Assembly: GCF_000419525.1 (NCBI RefSeq) | Contig: NZ_ATTE01000001.1 | Location: 1,364,001-1,428,000 of the forward strand | DNA from: Leucothrix mucor DSM 2157 | Lineage (GTDB): Bacteria > Pseudomonadota > Gammaproteobacteria > Thiotrichales > Thiotrichaceae | Direction of reading: 5' to 3' | DNA: 64,000 nucleotides | In this document: one piece after another, positions 24,980-34,517 of the stretch | How the letters are laid out: each line of letters opens with the position of its first letter | Position numbering within the stretch: the first letter of the stretch is position 1 | Notes under the pieces: model-generated | Database searches by the model: none | What the model was told of the DNA's origin: nothing | Seen by the model: the letters and a program-made list of their open reading frames with translations, nothing else | Made by a program: the position numbers and the translations under genes

Positions 24980-25654
24980 ATGAAAAAAGTACTGATCCCA
25001 CTAACAAACCACGCAACACTGGGCGACACTGACGAAGCAAACGGCACATTCGCACCTGAGCTAACACACGCACTGCACGTATTATTAGCCGCTGGTGTTG
25101 AGTATGATTTGGCTTCTATCGAAGGTGGCAAAGCCCCTTTATATGGCACCGATATGGAAGATGATGCAGTAAACGCTGAAATCCTTGCCAATGATGATTT
25201 CCAGAACCGTGTAAACAACACGATTCCTGTGTCTCAAATCAATGCTGATGACTACGATGCAGTTTTCTACCCAGGTGGTTTTGGTTTGCTGTCTGATCTG
25301 GCGACTAACGAAGCGTTCGGTAAAATCAGCGCTAAGCATTATGAAGATGGCGGTATTGTTGCCGCTGTTTGTCACGGTCCGGGTGCATTATTGCCAATCA
25401 CGTTAAGCAACGGCGAAAAGCTGCTGGCTAATAAGTCGGTGACGGGTTTTACTCGTGAAGAAGAAGTGGACTACGGCACGATCAGCAAGATTCCATTCCT
25501 GTTGGAAGAGTCTTTAACGCGTACTGCAGCACGTTACAATAAAGTACAGCCTTGGAATGTGTTTGTTGTGGAAGATGACCGTGTAATCACGGGTCAGAAC
25601 CCAGCCAGCGCACATGCGGTTGGTAAGGCAATTGTTAAGCACTTAAACACTTAA
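24980..25654 (+). CDS. DJ-1/PfpI superfamily protein (Hsp31-like)
   Basis: A 224-residue protein of the class I amidotransferase-like fold. The nucleophile elbow reads GGIVAAVCHGPGALLP with cysteine near residue 130, and a YDAVFYPGGFG segment supplies the usual glycine-rich loop. Members near this length act as glyoxalase III, chaperones or deglycases for reactive aldehydes. The ATG at 24980 follows GAGGAA by seven bases; the open frame reaches further upstream but that part overlaps the promoter. The divergent LysR gene is the probable regulator. A strong hairpin follows. Confidence 0.88.
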   Translation: MKKVLIPLTNHATLGDTDEANGTFAPELTHALHVLLAAGVEYDLASIEGGKAPLYGTDMEDDAVNAEILANDDFQNRVNNTIPVSQINADDYDAVFYPGGFGLLSDLATNEAFGKISAKHYEDGGIVAAVCHGPGALLPITLSNGEKLLANKSVTGFTREEEVDYGTISKIPFLLEESLTRTAARYNKVQPWNVFVVEDDRVITGQNPASAHAVGKAIVKHLNT

Positions 25655-25727
25655 TTGCCCAAAAGATTGGAGTAAGCAGTACCGTAATTTTAGCTCCTGA
25701 CGGCTTGGTACTGTTTTGCTCCATATT

Positions 25728-25770
25728 AAAAAGCCGCTCGCTAATTTTAATTGTGGCGAGCGGCTTTTTT
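25728..25770. terminator. Bidirectional terminator between the DJ-1 gene and the ABC operon
   Basis: Arms aaaaagccgctcgc and gcgagcggcttttt pair perfectly around a 14-base loop, with A and T runs giving a terminator on both strands between two convergent transcripts. Confidence 0.92.
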
Positions 25771-25780
25771 AATGGGTGAC

Positions 25781-27421
25781 TTAAGCCTCAGCTTCCGCAT
25801 TGCGCTTTTCGACTAAGTTCTCCATCCAATCGGGGTCCATTTCTGGCACGGATGACAGCAGTAGCTCCGTGTACTCATGATGCGGCGGCATAAAGATTTC
25901 ATCCTTGCTGCCTTGCTCAACAATCTTACCTTGCAGCATTACCACTACCCGATCCGAGATCGCTTTTACCGTCGCTAAATCATGCGTGATAAACATATAC
26001 GCCAGATTTAACTCTTTCTGCAAACGATCCAGCAAGCGCAAAATTCCCTCAGCGACCAACTGATCCAGCGCAGAAGTCACCTCATCGCAGATAATAAACT
26101 TCGGCTCTGCCGCTAACGCACGGGCAATACACACCCGCTGCTTTTGACCGCCGGATAGCTCACCGGGATAGCGATTAATAAACTCATCCGGATCAAGCTC
26201 AATCAGCGTCAGCAATTCCCGAATGCGCTTTTCCAGCGCCTGACCTTTTAAGCCTAAGTAAAAAGTTAATGGGCGACCAATAATATCTCGAATACGATGG
26301 CGAGGGTTTATCGCCGTATCCGCCATCTGGTAGATCATCTGGATTTGTCGAAGCTGGTCTTTACTGCGGCTACGGTAATCCGCTGGCAGCACTTCACCTT
26401 GGAAGGTCACCTGGCCTTGACTGGGTGGCAGCAAGCCGGTAATCACACGGGCCGCAGTACTTTTTCCACTACCTGACTCGCCCACCACCGACACGGTTTC
26501 ACCGGGATGAATATCAAAGCTAATATCATGCAGTACCGGCACATCGCCATAAGCAGCCGTGACGTTTTCAACCCGAAGCAATGGGGATTGATCATGATCG
26601 ACTTCTTGCGAGGTTTTGGTAAATGAGCGCACCGCCCAGAGTGACTTGGTGTAATCCTCCTGCGGGTCAGACAGCATTTCCTGAGTGCTGGCTTCTTCCA
26701 CCAACTCACCATGGCGCAAGACCATAATGCGGTCTGCCATTTGGGCGACGACTGCCAAATCATGCGTGATATAAATCGCGGCCGTATTGAATTGCTTGAC
26801 GATATCTTTCATGGTCATCAGCACTTCAATCTGTGTGGTCACATCCAGCGCTGTAGTCGGCTCATCAAAGATAATCAGGTCAGGGCGGCAAGACATTGCC
26901 ATTGCGGTCATAGCGCGTTGCAGCTGGCCACCAGAGACTTGATGCGGATAGCGAAAACCAATATTTTCGGGGTCGGGAAGTTGCAGCTTATCGTAGAGAT
27001 CAACCGCATCGGCGTAGGCATCAGCGCGATTGCTTTTGCCATGCTCCACCGGGATTTCAGCAAACTGATCAATCAAGCGATGCGCAGGGTTAAATGAAGC
27101 GGCGGCACTTTGGGCAACGTAAGCAATGCGCATCCCGCTAAGCTCGGCTTTCTCCTCATCACTGGCATTGATCATGTCGATGCCATCAAAGGTGACCGAG
27201 CCGCCGGAGAAGCGACAGCCGGGTTTAACATAGCCCATGGAGGCAATGCCGATGGTTGATTTACCCGCGCCAGATTCGCCAATTAAGCCCAGCACTTCAC
27301 CGCGATGCAGGGTGAGGTCGATGCCTTTAACAATCTGATGCCATTCATCATCGCGCATACCTTCAATGCGAAGGTCGCGCATTTCCAACAGTACAGAGTC
27401 ATCTTTAGGTTTATTGTCCAT
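25781..27421 (-). CDS. Dipeptide/oligopeptide-type ABC transporter ATPase, two fused cassettes
   Basis: A 546-residue protein with two ATP-binding cassettes in one chain, equivalent to DppD plus DppF (as in GsiA). The first has Walker A GESGAGKSTIG, signature VSGGQLQRAM and Walker B LIIFDEPTTALDV. The second has GESGSGKSTAARV, LSGGQKQRVCIARAL and FIICDEVTSALDQ. It is last in the operon and its start overlaps the end of the permease gene by 11 bases. It would power the import of the peptide or other substrate bound by the family 5 binding protein. The stop is next to a strong terminator. Confidence 0.93.
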   Translation of the reverse strand: MDNKPKDDSVLLEMRDLRIEGMRDDEWHQIVKGIDLTLHRGEVLGLIGESGAGKSTIGIASMGYVKPGCRFSGGSVTFDGIDMINASDEEKAELSGMRIAYVAQSAAASFNPAHRLIDQFAEIPVEHGKSNRADAYADAVDLYDKLQLPDPENIGFRYPHQVSGGQLQRAMTAMAMSCRPDLIIFDEPTTALDVTTQIEVLMTMKDIVKQFNTAAIYITHDLAVVAQMADRIMVLRHGELVEEASTQEMLSDPQEDYTKSLWAVRSFTKTSQEVDHDQSPLLRVENVTAAYGDVPVLHDISFDIHPGETVSVVGESGSGKSTAARVITGLLPPSQGQVTFQGEVLPADYRSRSKDQLRQIQMIYQMADTAINPRHRIRDIIGRPLTFYLGLKGQALEKRIRELLTLIELDPDEFINRYPGELSGGQKQRVCIARALAAEPKFIICDEVTSALDQLVAEGILRLLDRLQKELNLAYMFITHDLATVKAISDRVVVMLQGKIVEQGSKDEIFMPPHHEYTELLLSSVPEMDPDWMENLVEKRNAEAEA

Positions 27422-28316
27422 CTTTCAATCCACTGGTTTTTTGCAGGAACCAATCCACAATGAAGTTAATCCCAACCGTTAACAGTGCAATGGCACCGGC
27501 TGGTAACAAGGGAGTGATGTCGCCATAAGTAATGAGTGTGGCATTGTCGCGTACCATGCTGCCCCAATCGGCCATTGGTGGTTGGATACCTAAGCCAAGA
27601 AAGCTTAAGGAGGCAATGGTGAGGAATACGAAGCAGAAGCGTAAACCGAACTCAGCCACTAGTGGCGGCATAATGTTAGGTAGTACTTCGCGTAGGGTAA
27701 TCCAGCCCATGCCTTCACCGCGCAAACGGGCGGCTTCGACATAATCCATGACAACCACATTCAGGCTCACGGCGCGGGTTAAGCGAAACACGCGGGTGGA
27801 GTCGAGTACCGCGATGATTACGATCAAAACAGGAATCGAAGTGCCGAAAATGGTCAGTAATAGCAGCGAGAAAATCAGTGCGGGAATCGCCATTAACACA
27901 TCGACAACACGGCTCATGATCTGATCAGCCCAGCCGCCGGTAATGGCTGCCACAATACCCATCACGCCACCAATTAGGAAGGCGAGACAAGTCGTGACAA
28001 AGGCAATACCAACGGTGTTACGTGCGCCATACAGTAAGCGGGTGAGCATGTCACGGCCCAGATTGTCGGTACCGAGCATGAAATCATCCCCCCATAAATC
28101 GAAAGGGTCGCCCACAATTTCGGACTCACCATAGGGCGTTAGCCATGGCGCGAAAATCGCGATAAAGATATAACAGAGAACAACAATGATGCCGAACTTG
28201 GCGGTAATCGGCGCTTTCCACAGCTCACGCAGAGCGGCGTTAAACGCACCGGGGCGTGGCGGTGGTGGCAAGGCATCGGCGGATAAAGAGGTTGGGTGTG
28301 TATTTTCGCTACTCAT
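27411..28316 (-). CDS. ABC transporter permease, DppC type
   Basis: A 301-residue inner-membrane permease. After a proline-rich cytoplasmic start (about 1-30) there are about six helices. The EAA loop reads YVEAARLRGEGMGWITLREV followed by LPNIMPPLVAE, which couples to the ATPase. This is the second permease of peptide-type importers. It overlaps DppB by four bases (ATGA) and the ATPase gene by eleven, so translation is coupled through the three genes. Confidence 0.93.
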   Translation of the reverse strand: MSSENTHPTSLSADALPPPPRPGAFNAALRELWKAPITAKFGIIVVLCYIFIAIFAPWLTPYGESEIVGDPFDLWGDDFMLGTDNLGRDMLTRLLYGARNTVGIAFVTTCLAFLIGGVMGIVAAITGGWADQIMSRVVDVLMAIPALIFSLLLLTIFGTSIPVLIVIIAVLDSTRVFRLTRAVSLNVVVMDYVEAARLRGEGMGWITLREVLPNIMPPLVAEFGLRFCFVFLTIASLSFLGLGIQPPMADWGSMVRDNATLITYGDITPLLPAGAIALLTVGINFIVDWFLQKTSGLKDGQ

Positions 28317-29269
28317 CGTGGGTGCAATAACCTTGGGTTGGTGGCAATCGACAAAATGTCAGCCGTCAGATTCAGGATTACATAGGTGGCGGCAAAGATA
28401 ATGCTACAAGCCTGAACCACGGGAATGTCGCGTTTTTGAACAGAGTCCACAATCAACTGGCCGAGTCCGGGGTAGACAAACACCACCTCGACAATCACCA
28501 CACCAACGATTAAATAGGCAAGGTTAATAGCGACCACATTGACGATCGGCGCCCAAGCGTTTGGCAGTGCATGGCGCAGGATAATGCGGGAGCGGCTCAT
28601 GCCTTTAAACTGTGCCATTTCGATATAAGGGCTGGCCATCAGGTTGATAATGGCGGCGCGTGTCATACGCATCATGTGGGCCATCACTACCAGTGTGAGA
28701 GTTAGTGCTGGCAAGAACACGCGATACAAGCGCTCACCAAAGGGGGTATCGGGGCTCACGCTGGAGAGGCTGGGGAACCAACCGAGCGTAATTGAGAACA
28801 CCAACATTAAAATATAAGCGACAAAGAATTCCGGAAATGAAATGGAAGAGAGGGTGAAGATATTGATCAGGCGGTCGAACCAGCTGTTACGGTATAGCGC
28901 GGCTAATAAACCCAAAACCAGTGACAGTGGTACTGCGATAACAGCAGCGACCATGGCTAGAAAAAAGGTGTTATATAAACGAACGCCGATTAGATCTGAG
29001 ATTTCACGACCATTGGCCATGGAGGTTCCGAAATCGCCCTGTGTGATATTGCCTAGCCATTCGAGGTAACGACCGGCGGCGGGTTTATCCAGTCCCAACT
29101 CTTCACGACAGACTTTGATGGTGGATTCAGTGGCTGATTGACCTTGTAGTTCTTGGCATAAGTCGCCCGGCAATAACTCAACGCCGAGAAATATAATGAG
29201 TGATACCGCAAACAGGACCAGCACGCCGAGGCCCAGGCGTTGCATGATCAGGCGCAAGATAGCTTGCAT
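28313..29269 (-). CDS. ABC transporter permease, DppB type
   Basis: A 318-residue permease with about six helices and the N-terminal arrangement of DppB/OppB: an initial helix ending VSLIIFLGVELLPGD, then a periplasmic loop. The EAA loop is YIEMAQFKGMSRSRIILRHA followed by LPNAWAPIV. The first permease of the operon, it lies about 90 bases after the binding-protein gene, with a hairpin in between that probably lowers its expression relative to the binding protein. Confidence 0.93.
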   Translation of the reverse strand: MQAILRLIMQRLGLGVLVLFAVSLIIFLGVELLPGDLCQELQGQSATESTIKVCREELGLDKPAAGRYLEWLGNITQGDFGTSMANGREISDLIGVRLYNTFFLAMVAAVIAVPLSLVLGLLAALYRNSWFDRLINIFTLSSISFPEFFVAYILMLVFSITLGWFPSLSSVSPDTPFGERLYRVFLPALTLTLVVMAHMMRMTRAAIINLMASPYIEMAQFKGMSRSRIILRHALPNAWAPIVNVVAINLAYLIVGVVIVEVVFVYPGLGQLIVDSVQKRDIPVVQACSIIFAATYVILNLTADILSIATNPRLLHPR

Positions 29270-29316
29270 GGTGACTCCTTTGCTAGGATGGCTAAGAGAT
29301 AGCTAAAGTGGGGGAG

Positions 29317-29345
29317 CCGGTGAGGTTCTTGCGAGCCCTCACCGG
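29317..29345 (-). terminator. Intra-operon hairpin after the binding-protein gene
   Basis: Perfect 9-bp arms ccggtgagg and cctcaccgg with an 11-base loop lie 16 bases past the binding-protein stop. There is no long T-run, so it probably acts as a partial terminator or 3'-end stabiliser, giving more binding protein than membrane parts. Confidence 0.6.
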
Positions 29346-29361
29346 ATTTAGCGTTGTTGCG

Positions 29362-30960
29362 TTAAGCTTCTTTCCACCAGCGTAAAACCGCGCGCTGTCC
29401 ATCCAAATCCCAATCGTTTGAGATTTCTTCAGGTGTACCGACTTTGCTAGAAACGGCATTAATGTAGTTATTAAACAGCGGCACGATGGTGCTGCCTTCG
29501 TCACTGACGATGGTTTGCATCACGCCATACATCTCAGCACGTTTCGCTTCATCCAGCTCAGAGCGCGCTTCAATTAATAACTTATTGAATTTATCGTTTT
29601 CCCAGAAGGCATCGTTCCATTTCGCGCCTTTGGAGTAGGCGGTAGAGAACATCCAATCTTCTGTCGGACGGCCACCCCAGTAGCAGAAGCAGAATGGCTT
29701 CTTCATCCAAACATTCGACCAGTAACCATCGTTTGGCTCGCGGACGATTTCAACATCAATGCCCGCTTTGGCTGCATGTTCTTTGTAAAGTACGGCGGCA
29801 TCGACTGCACCGGCAAAGGCGGCATCGGCGGCGCTCAGCTGAACCTTCAAACCTTCCTTGCCTGCTTTTTTCAGATGGAATCTGGCTTTATCCGGATCAT
29901 AAGCGCGCTGTGGCATCTCTTTATTCAGATAGCGGTTAGCACGGCCAATGGGATGGTCATTACCGATATAACCATGTCCGCGCAGGACTGTTTTCAGTAG
30001 CGCCTCACGGTCCATTGAGTATTTCAGGGCCAGGCGCACATCGTTATCTTTGTACGGGTCAGTATCAGAGCGCATTGGCATGGTGTAATGCGCATTACCA
30101 CTGGTTTCGATAATCCGAATACTTTTATTACGCTTCAGCAAATGCAGGGTTTTTACATCCATGCGATCGGCAACATCAATTTCACCGGTGGTGAGTGCAT
30201 TGATTCGCGCAGTCACATCAGCGATGGTGAGGAACTCAGCTGAGTCCAAATGAACCGCATCCGCATTCCAGTGATCGGCAAATTTCTCAAGCTCGGTTTT
30301 AACACCGGGATCATAGCTCTTTACTTTATAGTAACCACAGCCAATACCCGAGGTTGGGTCTACTTTGCCTTCGGCATTAGCCGGCAAAATCGCAAGGTGA
30401 TAATCACTTAACTGATACGGTAGGTCAGCATTACCATCGGTCAGTGTTAGCGCCAGCGTGTAATCATCTTCCGCTTTCATCTCAGAGATGGCATCAACGA
30501 TAACCTTGGCGGCAGACTTGGTGTCTTCACCACCGTGGTGGTTTAGCGAGGCGATAACATCCTTGACGGTCATTTTCTGGCCGTTATGGAAGGTGACATC
30601 TTTGCGGAGTTTGAATACCCATTTGGTCGCGCCTTCTGAGCCTTCCCAGCTTTCGGCAATTTCAGGGCCTAAAGAACCATCAACATTCACCTGTGTCAGG
30701 TAGTTGTGAATGGTTTTACCAATAGACTGCATGGCGTTGTTTTCGTAGGTCGCTGGGTCTAGGGAGTCTGTGGTTGAGCCGTGGCCGGTACCAATTTTAA
30801 GGTGGCCACCTTTTTTGGGTTCTGCTGCTTGAGCTGCGCTTCCGAGTAATATTGCAGGTGCTGCTGCAGTGAGTCCGAGCATTGCGCTCATCTTTACAAA
30901 GTCACGTCGTGATAATCGACCGTTTTTCAGGTCTTGTTCTAGTTGATCCATATCGGGCAT
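29362..30960 (-). CDS. ABC transporter substrate-binding protein, family 5
   Basis: A 532-residue periplasmic binding protein of the peptide/nickel class. The signal peptide carries a twin-arginine-type motif (LSRRDFVKMSAMLGL) and cleaves after AQA near residue 43, so export folded by Tat is likely. The mature part has the family's pattern: WVFKLRKDVTFHNGQKMTVK, then DNDVRLALKYSMDRE. The ATG at 30960 has AGGAG six bases upstream. It is first in a four-gene operon with two permeases and a double ATPase. Peptides are the default ligand, but members also bind opines, sugars or heme. Confidence 0.92.
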   Translation of the reverse strand: MPDMDQLEQDLKNGRLSRRDFVKMSAMLGLTAAAPAILLGSAAQAAEPKKGGHLKIGTGHGSTTDSLDPATYENNAMQSIGKTIHNYLTQVNVDGSLGPEIAESWEGSEGATKWVFKLRKDVTFHNGQKMTVKDVIASLNHHGGEDTKSAAKVIVDAISEMKAEDDYTLALTLTDGNADLPYQLSDYHLAILPANAEGKVDPTSGIGCGYYKVKSYDPGVKTELEKFADHWNADAVHLDSAEFLTIADVTARINALTTGEIDVADRMDVKTLHLLKRNKSIRIIETSGNAHYTMPMRSDTDPYKDNDVRLALKYSMDREALLKTVLRGHGYIGNDHPIGRANRYLNKEMPQRAYDPDKARFHLKKAGKEGLKVQLSAADAAFAGAVDAAVLYKEHAAKAGIDVEIVREPNDGYWSNVWMKKPFCFCYWGGRPTEDWMFSTAYSKGAKWNDAFWENDKFNKLLIEARSELDEAKRAEMYGVMQTIVSDEGSTIVPLFNNYINAVSSKVGTPEEISNDWDLDGQRAVLRWWKEA

Positions 30961-31152
30961 GCTGGCTCCTTGAGATATACATTTGTGAACACTCGATGAC
31001 AATACACCTGAAACGACAAGGCTCACAAGCACTTAAAGAGCCTGAGAATGCTAATAATTTGCGTCAAGTGGGTATGCTACAAAAATATTGTCGTCAAATA
31101 AGAAATTTTTTTATAGCAAGTATTAAACGGTTGTTTTTTAGAAAGGATTTAT

Positions 31153-32145
31153 ATGGCTGATAGTGAACGTGGCAAATACGCTGATTTAATCGATGAGCAA
31201 GTCTGGGCCTTCATTGAACGCAGTGTTAGCTGCTTTCCAGTGGATGCCGGTGAGCAATCGATGGCTACTCAACGAGCGCTTTATAATGCCATGAGCCAGC
31301 AGTTTTATGCGGGTAGGCCAGTCGGTGTGACTGCGCAGGATTATGAGTTTATATCAACCGAGGCCAGTGCCAACACGCTTCGGCTGCGGGAATATCAATT
31401 TGAAGGTGACCAATCCAACGTAAAAGCAAATCCCCAACCACGCGCCCAGATCTTGTATTTTCATGGCGGTGGTTATGTTGTGGGTGACCTTGAAAGCCAT
31501 GATGATGTGTGTGCTGAGATTTGTGCGCACACCGGATTGCTGCTCACTGCGGTGGATTATCGGTTGGCACCGGAACATCGCTATCCGGCAGCCTTTGATG
31601 ATGCCTTTGCCAGCTACCATCATGTGCTAGCGCGTAATCAGCTGCCGGTGATCTTAATGGGTGATAGTGCAGGGGCTAATCTGGCGGCGTCGGTGGCACA
31701 TCGGATTCGCGGGCAGGGCACGCAAGCGATTGGGCAGCTACTGATCTATCCGGTATTGGGGAGTGATTTTAGCCACGGTACTTATCTGGAACATGCCAAT
31801 GCGCCGCTACTCAGTACAAACGACATGTTGTTCTACCAGCGCCAGTTGTTAAATGGTGATGCACCATTAGAGACAGATTTAACGCTGCCAAAAGAAAGCT
31901 GGTTTGCGCCGTTAGATGACAATGACTTTAGTGGTTTACCACCAACCACCGTATTTACCGCTCAATATGATCCACTCGCGGGCGATGGTTTAGCTTACTG
32001 CCACCGTATTCAAGCAGCCGGTGGCGTATCGCATTGCTCTGAGGAAAAAGGATTAGTGCATGGCTATTTACGCGCTCGCCACTGTGCAACGGCGGCTAAA
32101 GATAGCGTTGGCCGAATACTCAAGTCGATTGCTGATTTTTATTAG
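31153..32145 (+). CDS. Alpha/beta hydrolase, hormone-sensitive-lipase family esterase
   Basis: A 330-residue hydrolase. The oxyanion motif FHGGGYVVGDLESHD near residue 103 and the nucleophile motif LMGDSAGANLAAS near residue 170 mark the HSL (bacterial family IV) esterases. The catalytic aspartate lies in TAQYDPLAGDG and the histidine in LVHGYLRA. It cleaves short acyl esters. AAAGGA precedes the ATG by 5 bases. It is divergent from the ABC operon and followed 84 bases later by an SDR gene on the same strand, so a linked catabolic route is possible but not shown. Confidence 0.92.
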   Translation: MADSERGKYADLIDEQVWAFIERSVSCFPVDAGEQSMATQRALYNAMSQQFYAGRPVGVTAQDYEFISTEASANTLRLREYQFEGDQSNVKANPQPRAQILYFHGGGYVVGDLESHDDVCAEICAHTGLLLTAVDYRLAPEHRYPAAFDDAFASYHHVLARNQLPVILMGDSAGANLAASVAHRIRGQGTQAIGQLLIYPVLGSDFSHGTYLEHANAPLLSTNDMLFYQRQLLNGDAPLETDLTLPKESWFAPLDDNDFSGLPPTTVFTAQYDPLAGDGLAYCHRIQAAGGVSHCSEEKGLVHGYLRARHCATAAKDSVGRILKSIADFY

Positions 32146-32229
32146 CCCTAGGCCACGTTTATTTTATTAGTGGTTATTCTCGCCATTGCTTAGACTGCTA
32201 TTTCGTCAATTACAGAGCAGGGGGGAGTC

Positions 32230-33003
32230 ATGCTATACGTGCTGATTACAGCAGGTGCATCCGGTATTGGCAGGGCCATGGCCAAAGCCTTTGATGAAGC
32301 CGGAGCGGCTATCTGGGTGGTTGATATTGATGACGCAGGCTTGCAAAACTCTCCAGACCATTGGTATCGCACCACGCTGGATGTCACCGATGAAAATGCG
32401 GTGGCCGCCTTATTTAAAGACATTCGCGAGCGCTGGGGTAAGTTAGATGTGGTATGTGCCAATGCTGGCATCGCAGGCCCAACCGCTCAAATTGAAGATG
32501 TGCAACTTTCCGATTGGCAACGTTGCTTGTCGGTAAATTTAGAAGGTGCCTTTTTATTTGCCAAATATGCTACGCCGATAATGAAAGCCCAACACAGCGG
32601 CAGCCTGATTCTGACCTCATCCACTGCTGGCCTGTATGGCTATCCAAACCGCGCGCCGTATTGCGCCGCCAAATGGGGCGTGATTGGGTTGATGAAAACT
32701 TTAGCGATGGAGCTTGGCCCTCATGGTATTCGAGCCAATGCCATTTGCCCCGGTAGCGTGGAAGGTGAGCGCATGAATGGAGTGCTGGACCGAGAGGCTG
32801 CGATTAAAGGCAGCACTCGTGAATATATTCAGGAAGCGTATGCCAGTGGTACCTCGATGCGCTGTTTTGTAACCGCTGAGGATGTGGCGGCAATGGCATT
32901 ATTTTTAGGCTCCGATGCCTCTCAAAGGGTTTCAGGGCAGGTGATGGCGGTGGATGGACATACCGAAAATCCTGACCCTAAGGTGCACATTAGCCCTCAA
33001 TAA
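32230..33003 (+). CDS. Short-chain dehydrogenase/reductase
   Basis: A 257-residue classical SDR. The coenzyme motif is ITAGASGIGRAMAKAF (usual TGxxxGIG with A in place of the first G), and VVDIDD indicates NAD preference. The structural NAG motif appears as CANAGIAGP. The catalytic serine lies in LILTSSTAG and Tyr-Lys in YCAAKWG. The C-terminal RVSGQVMAVDGHTE is typical. AGGGGGGAG is close to the ATG. It follows the esterase on the same strand and may act on the same compound. Confidence 0.9.
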   Translation: MLYVLITAGASGIGRAMAKAFDEAGAAIWVVDIDDAGLQNSPDHWYRTTLDVTDENAVAALFKDIRERWGKLDVVCANAGIAGPTAQIEDVQLSDWQRCLSVNLEGAFLFAKYATPIMKAQHSGSLILTSSTAGLYGYPNRAPYCAAKWGVIGLMKTLAMELGPHGIRANAICPGSVEGERMNGVLDREAAIKGSTREYIQEAYASGTSMRCFVTAEDVAAMALFLGSDASQRVSGQVMAVDGHTENPDPKVHISPQ

Positions 33004-33199
33004 ACCGGCATTAGTGTATAAAAGAATCTGTCGGGTATGGGCTGATTGTTTAACGGAATAATCAATGTGGCACTGCTTTTAGCTTAGTAAGGAGTTCCAG
33101 ACAATCGGTGGCGCAGGGCAACTCCTCGTGTCGGGTATCTGTAGACTTATTGTCAAGTATTGCTATATTTGTTGGCAATTAAAGGTATAACTCTAAGTC

Positions 33200-34420
33200 A
33201 TGCACCCATTTCAAGTAACCATGATTGTCAGTGCGACAGTGTTGGTTTTACTGACCGCTCTGTTTCTTATCATTCGTACGATGCCTTCGCGTCCGGGGAT
33301 CGAGTGGTGGACTGCTTCGTCAGCTTTTCAGTGTGTGGCTTACTTATTAGCACTTATTTTTTATGGCTCTGAAAAAACCATTGAGGCCGATATGGCCTTT
33401 TTTAGTTTGCAGACCATTGTTGATCAGGCAATCGTGATTGGCACCTTATTGTTTGTGGGAGTCCCCATCAAACTTAAGCGGTGGATACTCGCGCCCGTAG
33501 TGATCATTACGGTGTTGTGTACGCTGCTCCTCGCGGGGATGGAATCCCTCGCTGTTTTCCTGTTTGCAACCACCGCATCGGCAGTCTTTATCTATCCTGC
33601 TATTTTGATTTTCAGAGCCAAATTTAACAAAAAAAGTATCACGACCACCGCTGTACTGTTCTTTGCGGTAGGTATTCACTGGTTGAATTACCCCTTTCTC
33701 GGACGCAATCCTGACTACGCCCATATCGGCTTTATGATTGGAATGGTGCTTGCCGTCAGTATTGTTTTAACGCTTGCATTATTAGCTTTGCTGCAATTTA
33801 GAGATCACACCAAGGCCTCCGAATTACAGGCGATTTACGCCGCCACGCATGACCCCTTAACTGGACTTTATAACCGTAGTTATCTGGATACGTTATTTTC
33901 TCAATATGTGGATGATGCAGACCAAAAGCAGCAGCGTTTTATGCTGTTGTATTTAGACTTAGATGGTTTTAAGGCAGTTAATGATCGCTATGGGCATAAA
34001 TCCGGAGACTTGGTTTTAGCGACAATTGCCGAGCGAATGGAGAAATCTTTGGCTGATGATGGCGATGCAATCAGAATTGGTGGTGATGAGATCGTCGTCT
34101 TATTACGCCTTAGCGGTGAGTACTGCTTAGAAAAGACCTATCAATCCGCCAGAAGTTTGCTGGATCTTATTGAGCAGCCCATAACGGATGGCCAGCAAAA
34201 GCATCAGATTAGCGCGAGTATTGGAGCTTGCTGTTATCAGCCAAAGCAGGCTAATAAAAACCTGGATGACTTAATTAGCTGCGCGGATAAGTTGATGTAC
34301 AAGGCAAAACAATCAGGCGGTAAGTGCGTGTTCTTTGATGAGTATCAGCCTGAGGCCGTATTAGGTAAGCGGGTTGTATCTCTCAAGCGTCGCATTGAGG
34401 CTCCATCAGAGCCGGCATAG
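33200..34420 (+). CDS. Diguanylate cyclase with multi-pass membrane sensor, GGDEI variant
   Basis: A 406-residue protein with about seven hydrophobic segments in residues 1-198, resembling integral membrane sensory domains, then a GGDEF domain (about 210-385). The active-site loop reads RIGGDEI at 292-298, so the last phenylalanine is replaced by isoleucine, while YLDLDGFKAVNDRYGHKSGD retains the metal and guanine-contact residues. I expect activity, since the first four positions matter most, but it is unusual. The RxxD inhibitory site is absent. The ribosome site before the ATG is weak. It is a single gene. Confidence 0.9.
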   Translation: MHPFQVTMIVSATVLVLLTALFLIIRTMPSRPGIEWWTASSAFQCVAYLLALIFYGSEKTIEADMAFFSLQTIVDQAIVIGTLLFVGVPIKLKRWILAPVVIITVLCTLLLAGMESLAVFLFATTASAVFIYPAILIFRAKFNKKSITTTAVLFFAVGIHWLNYPFLGRNPDYAHIGFMIGMVLAVSIVLTLALLALLQFRDHTKASELQAIYAATHDPLTGLYNRSYLDTLFSQYVDDADQKQQRFMLLYLDLDGFKAVNDRYGHKSGDLVLATIAERMEKSLADDGDAIRIGGDEIVVLLRLSGEYCLEKTYQSARSLLDLIEQPITDGQQKHQISASIGACCYQPKQANKNLDDLISCADKLMYKAKQSGGKCVFFDEYQPEAVLGKRVVSLKRRIEAPSEPA

Positions 34421-34470
34421 AGCTCTGACACGACCATCATCGATTGCTGAATTGCTGAAGCTATGTGAGC

Positions 34471-34509
34471 GCTGACCAGTTCAAAAAATGCACTTTCAAA
34501 CTAGTCAGC
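34471..34509. terminator. Hairpin between convergent genes
   Basis: Arms gctgaccagtt and aactagtcagc pair over ten of eleven bases around a 17-base loop, between the stops of the cyclase and the hydroxyacid dehydrogenase. A-rich loop, no strong T-run. Confidence 0.5.
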
Positions 34510-34517
34510 GCGGCCAA

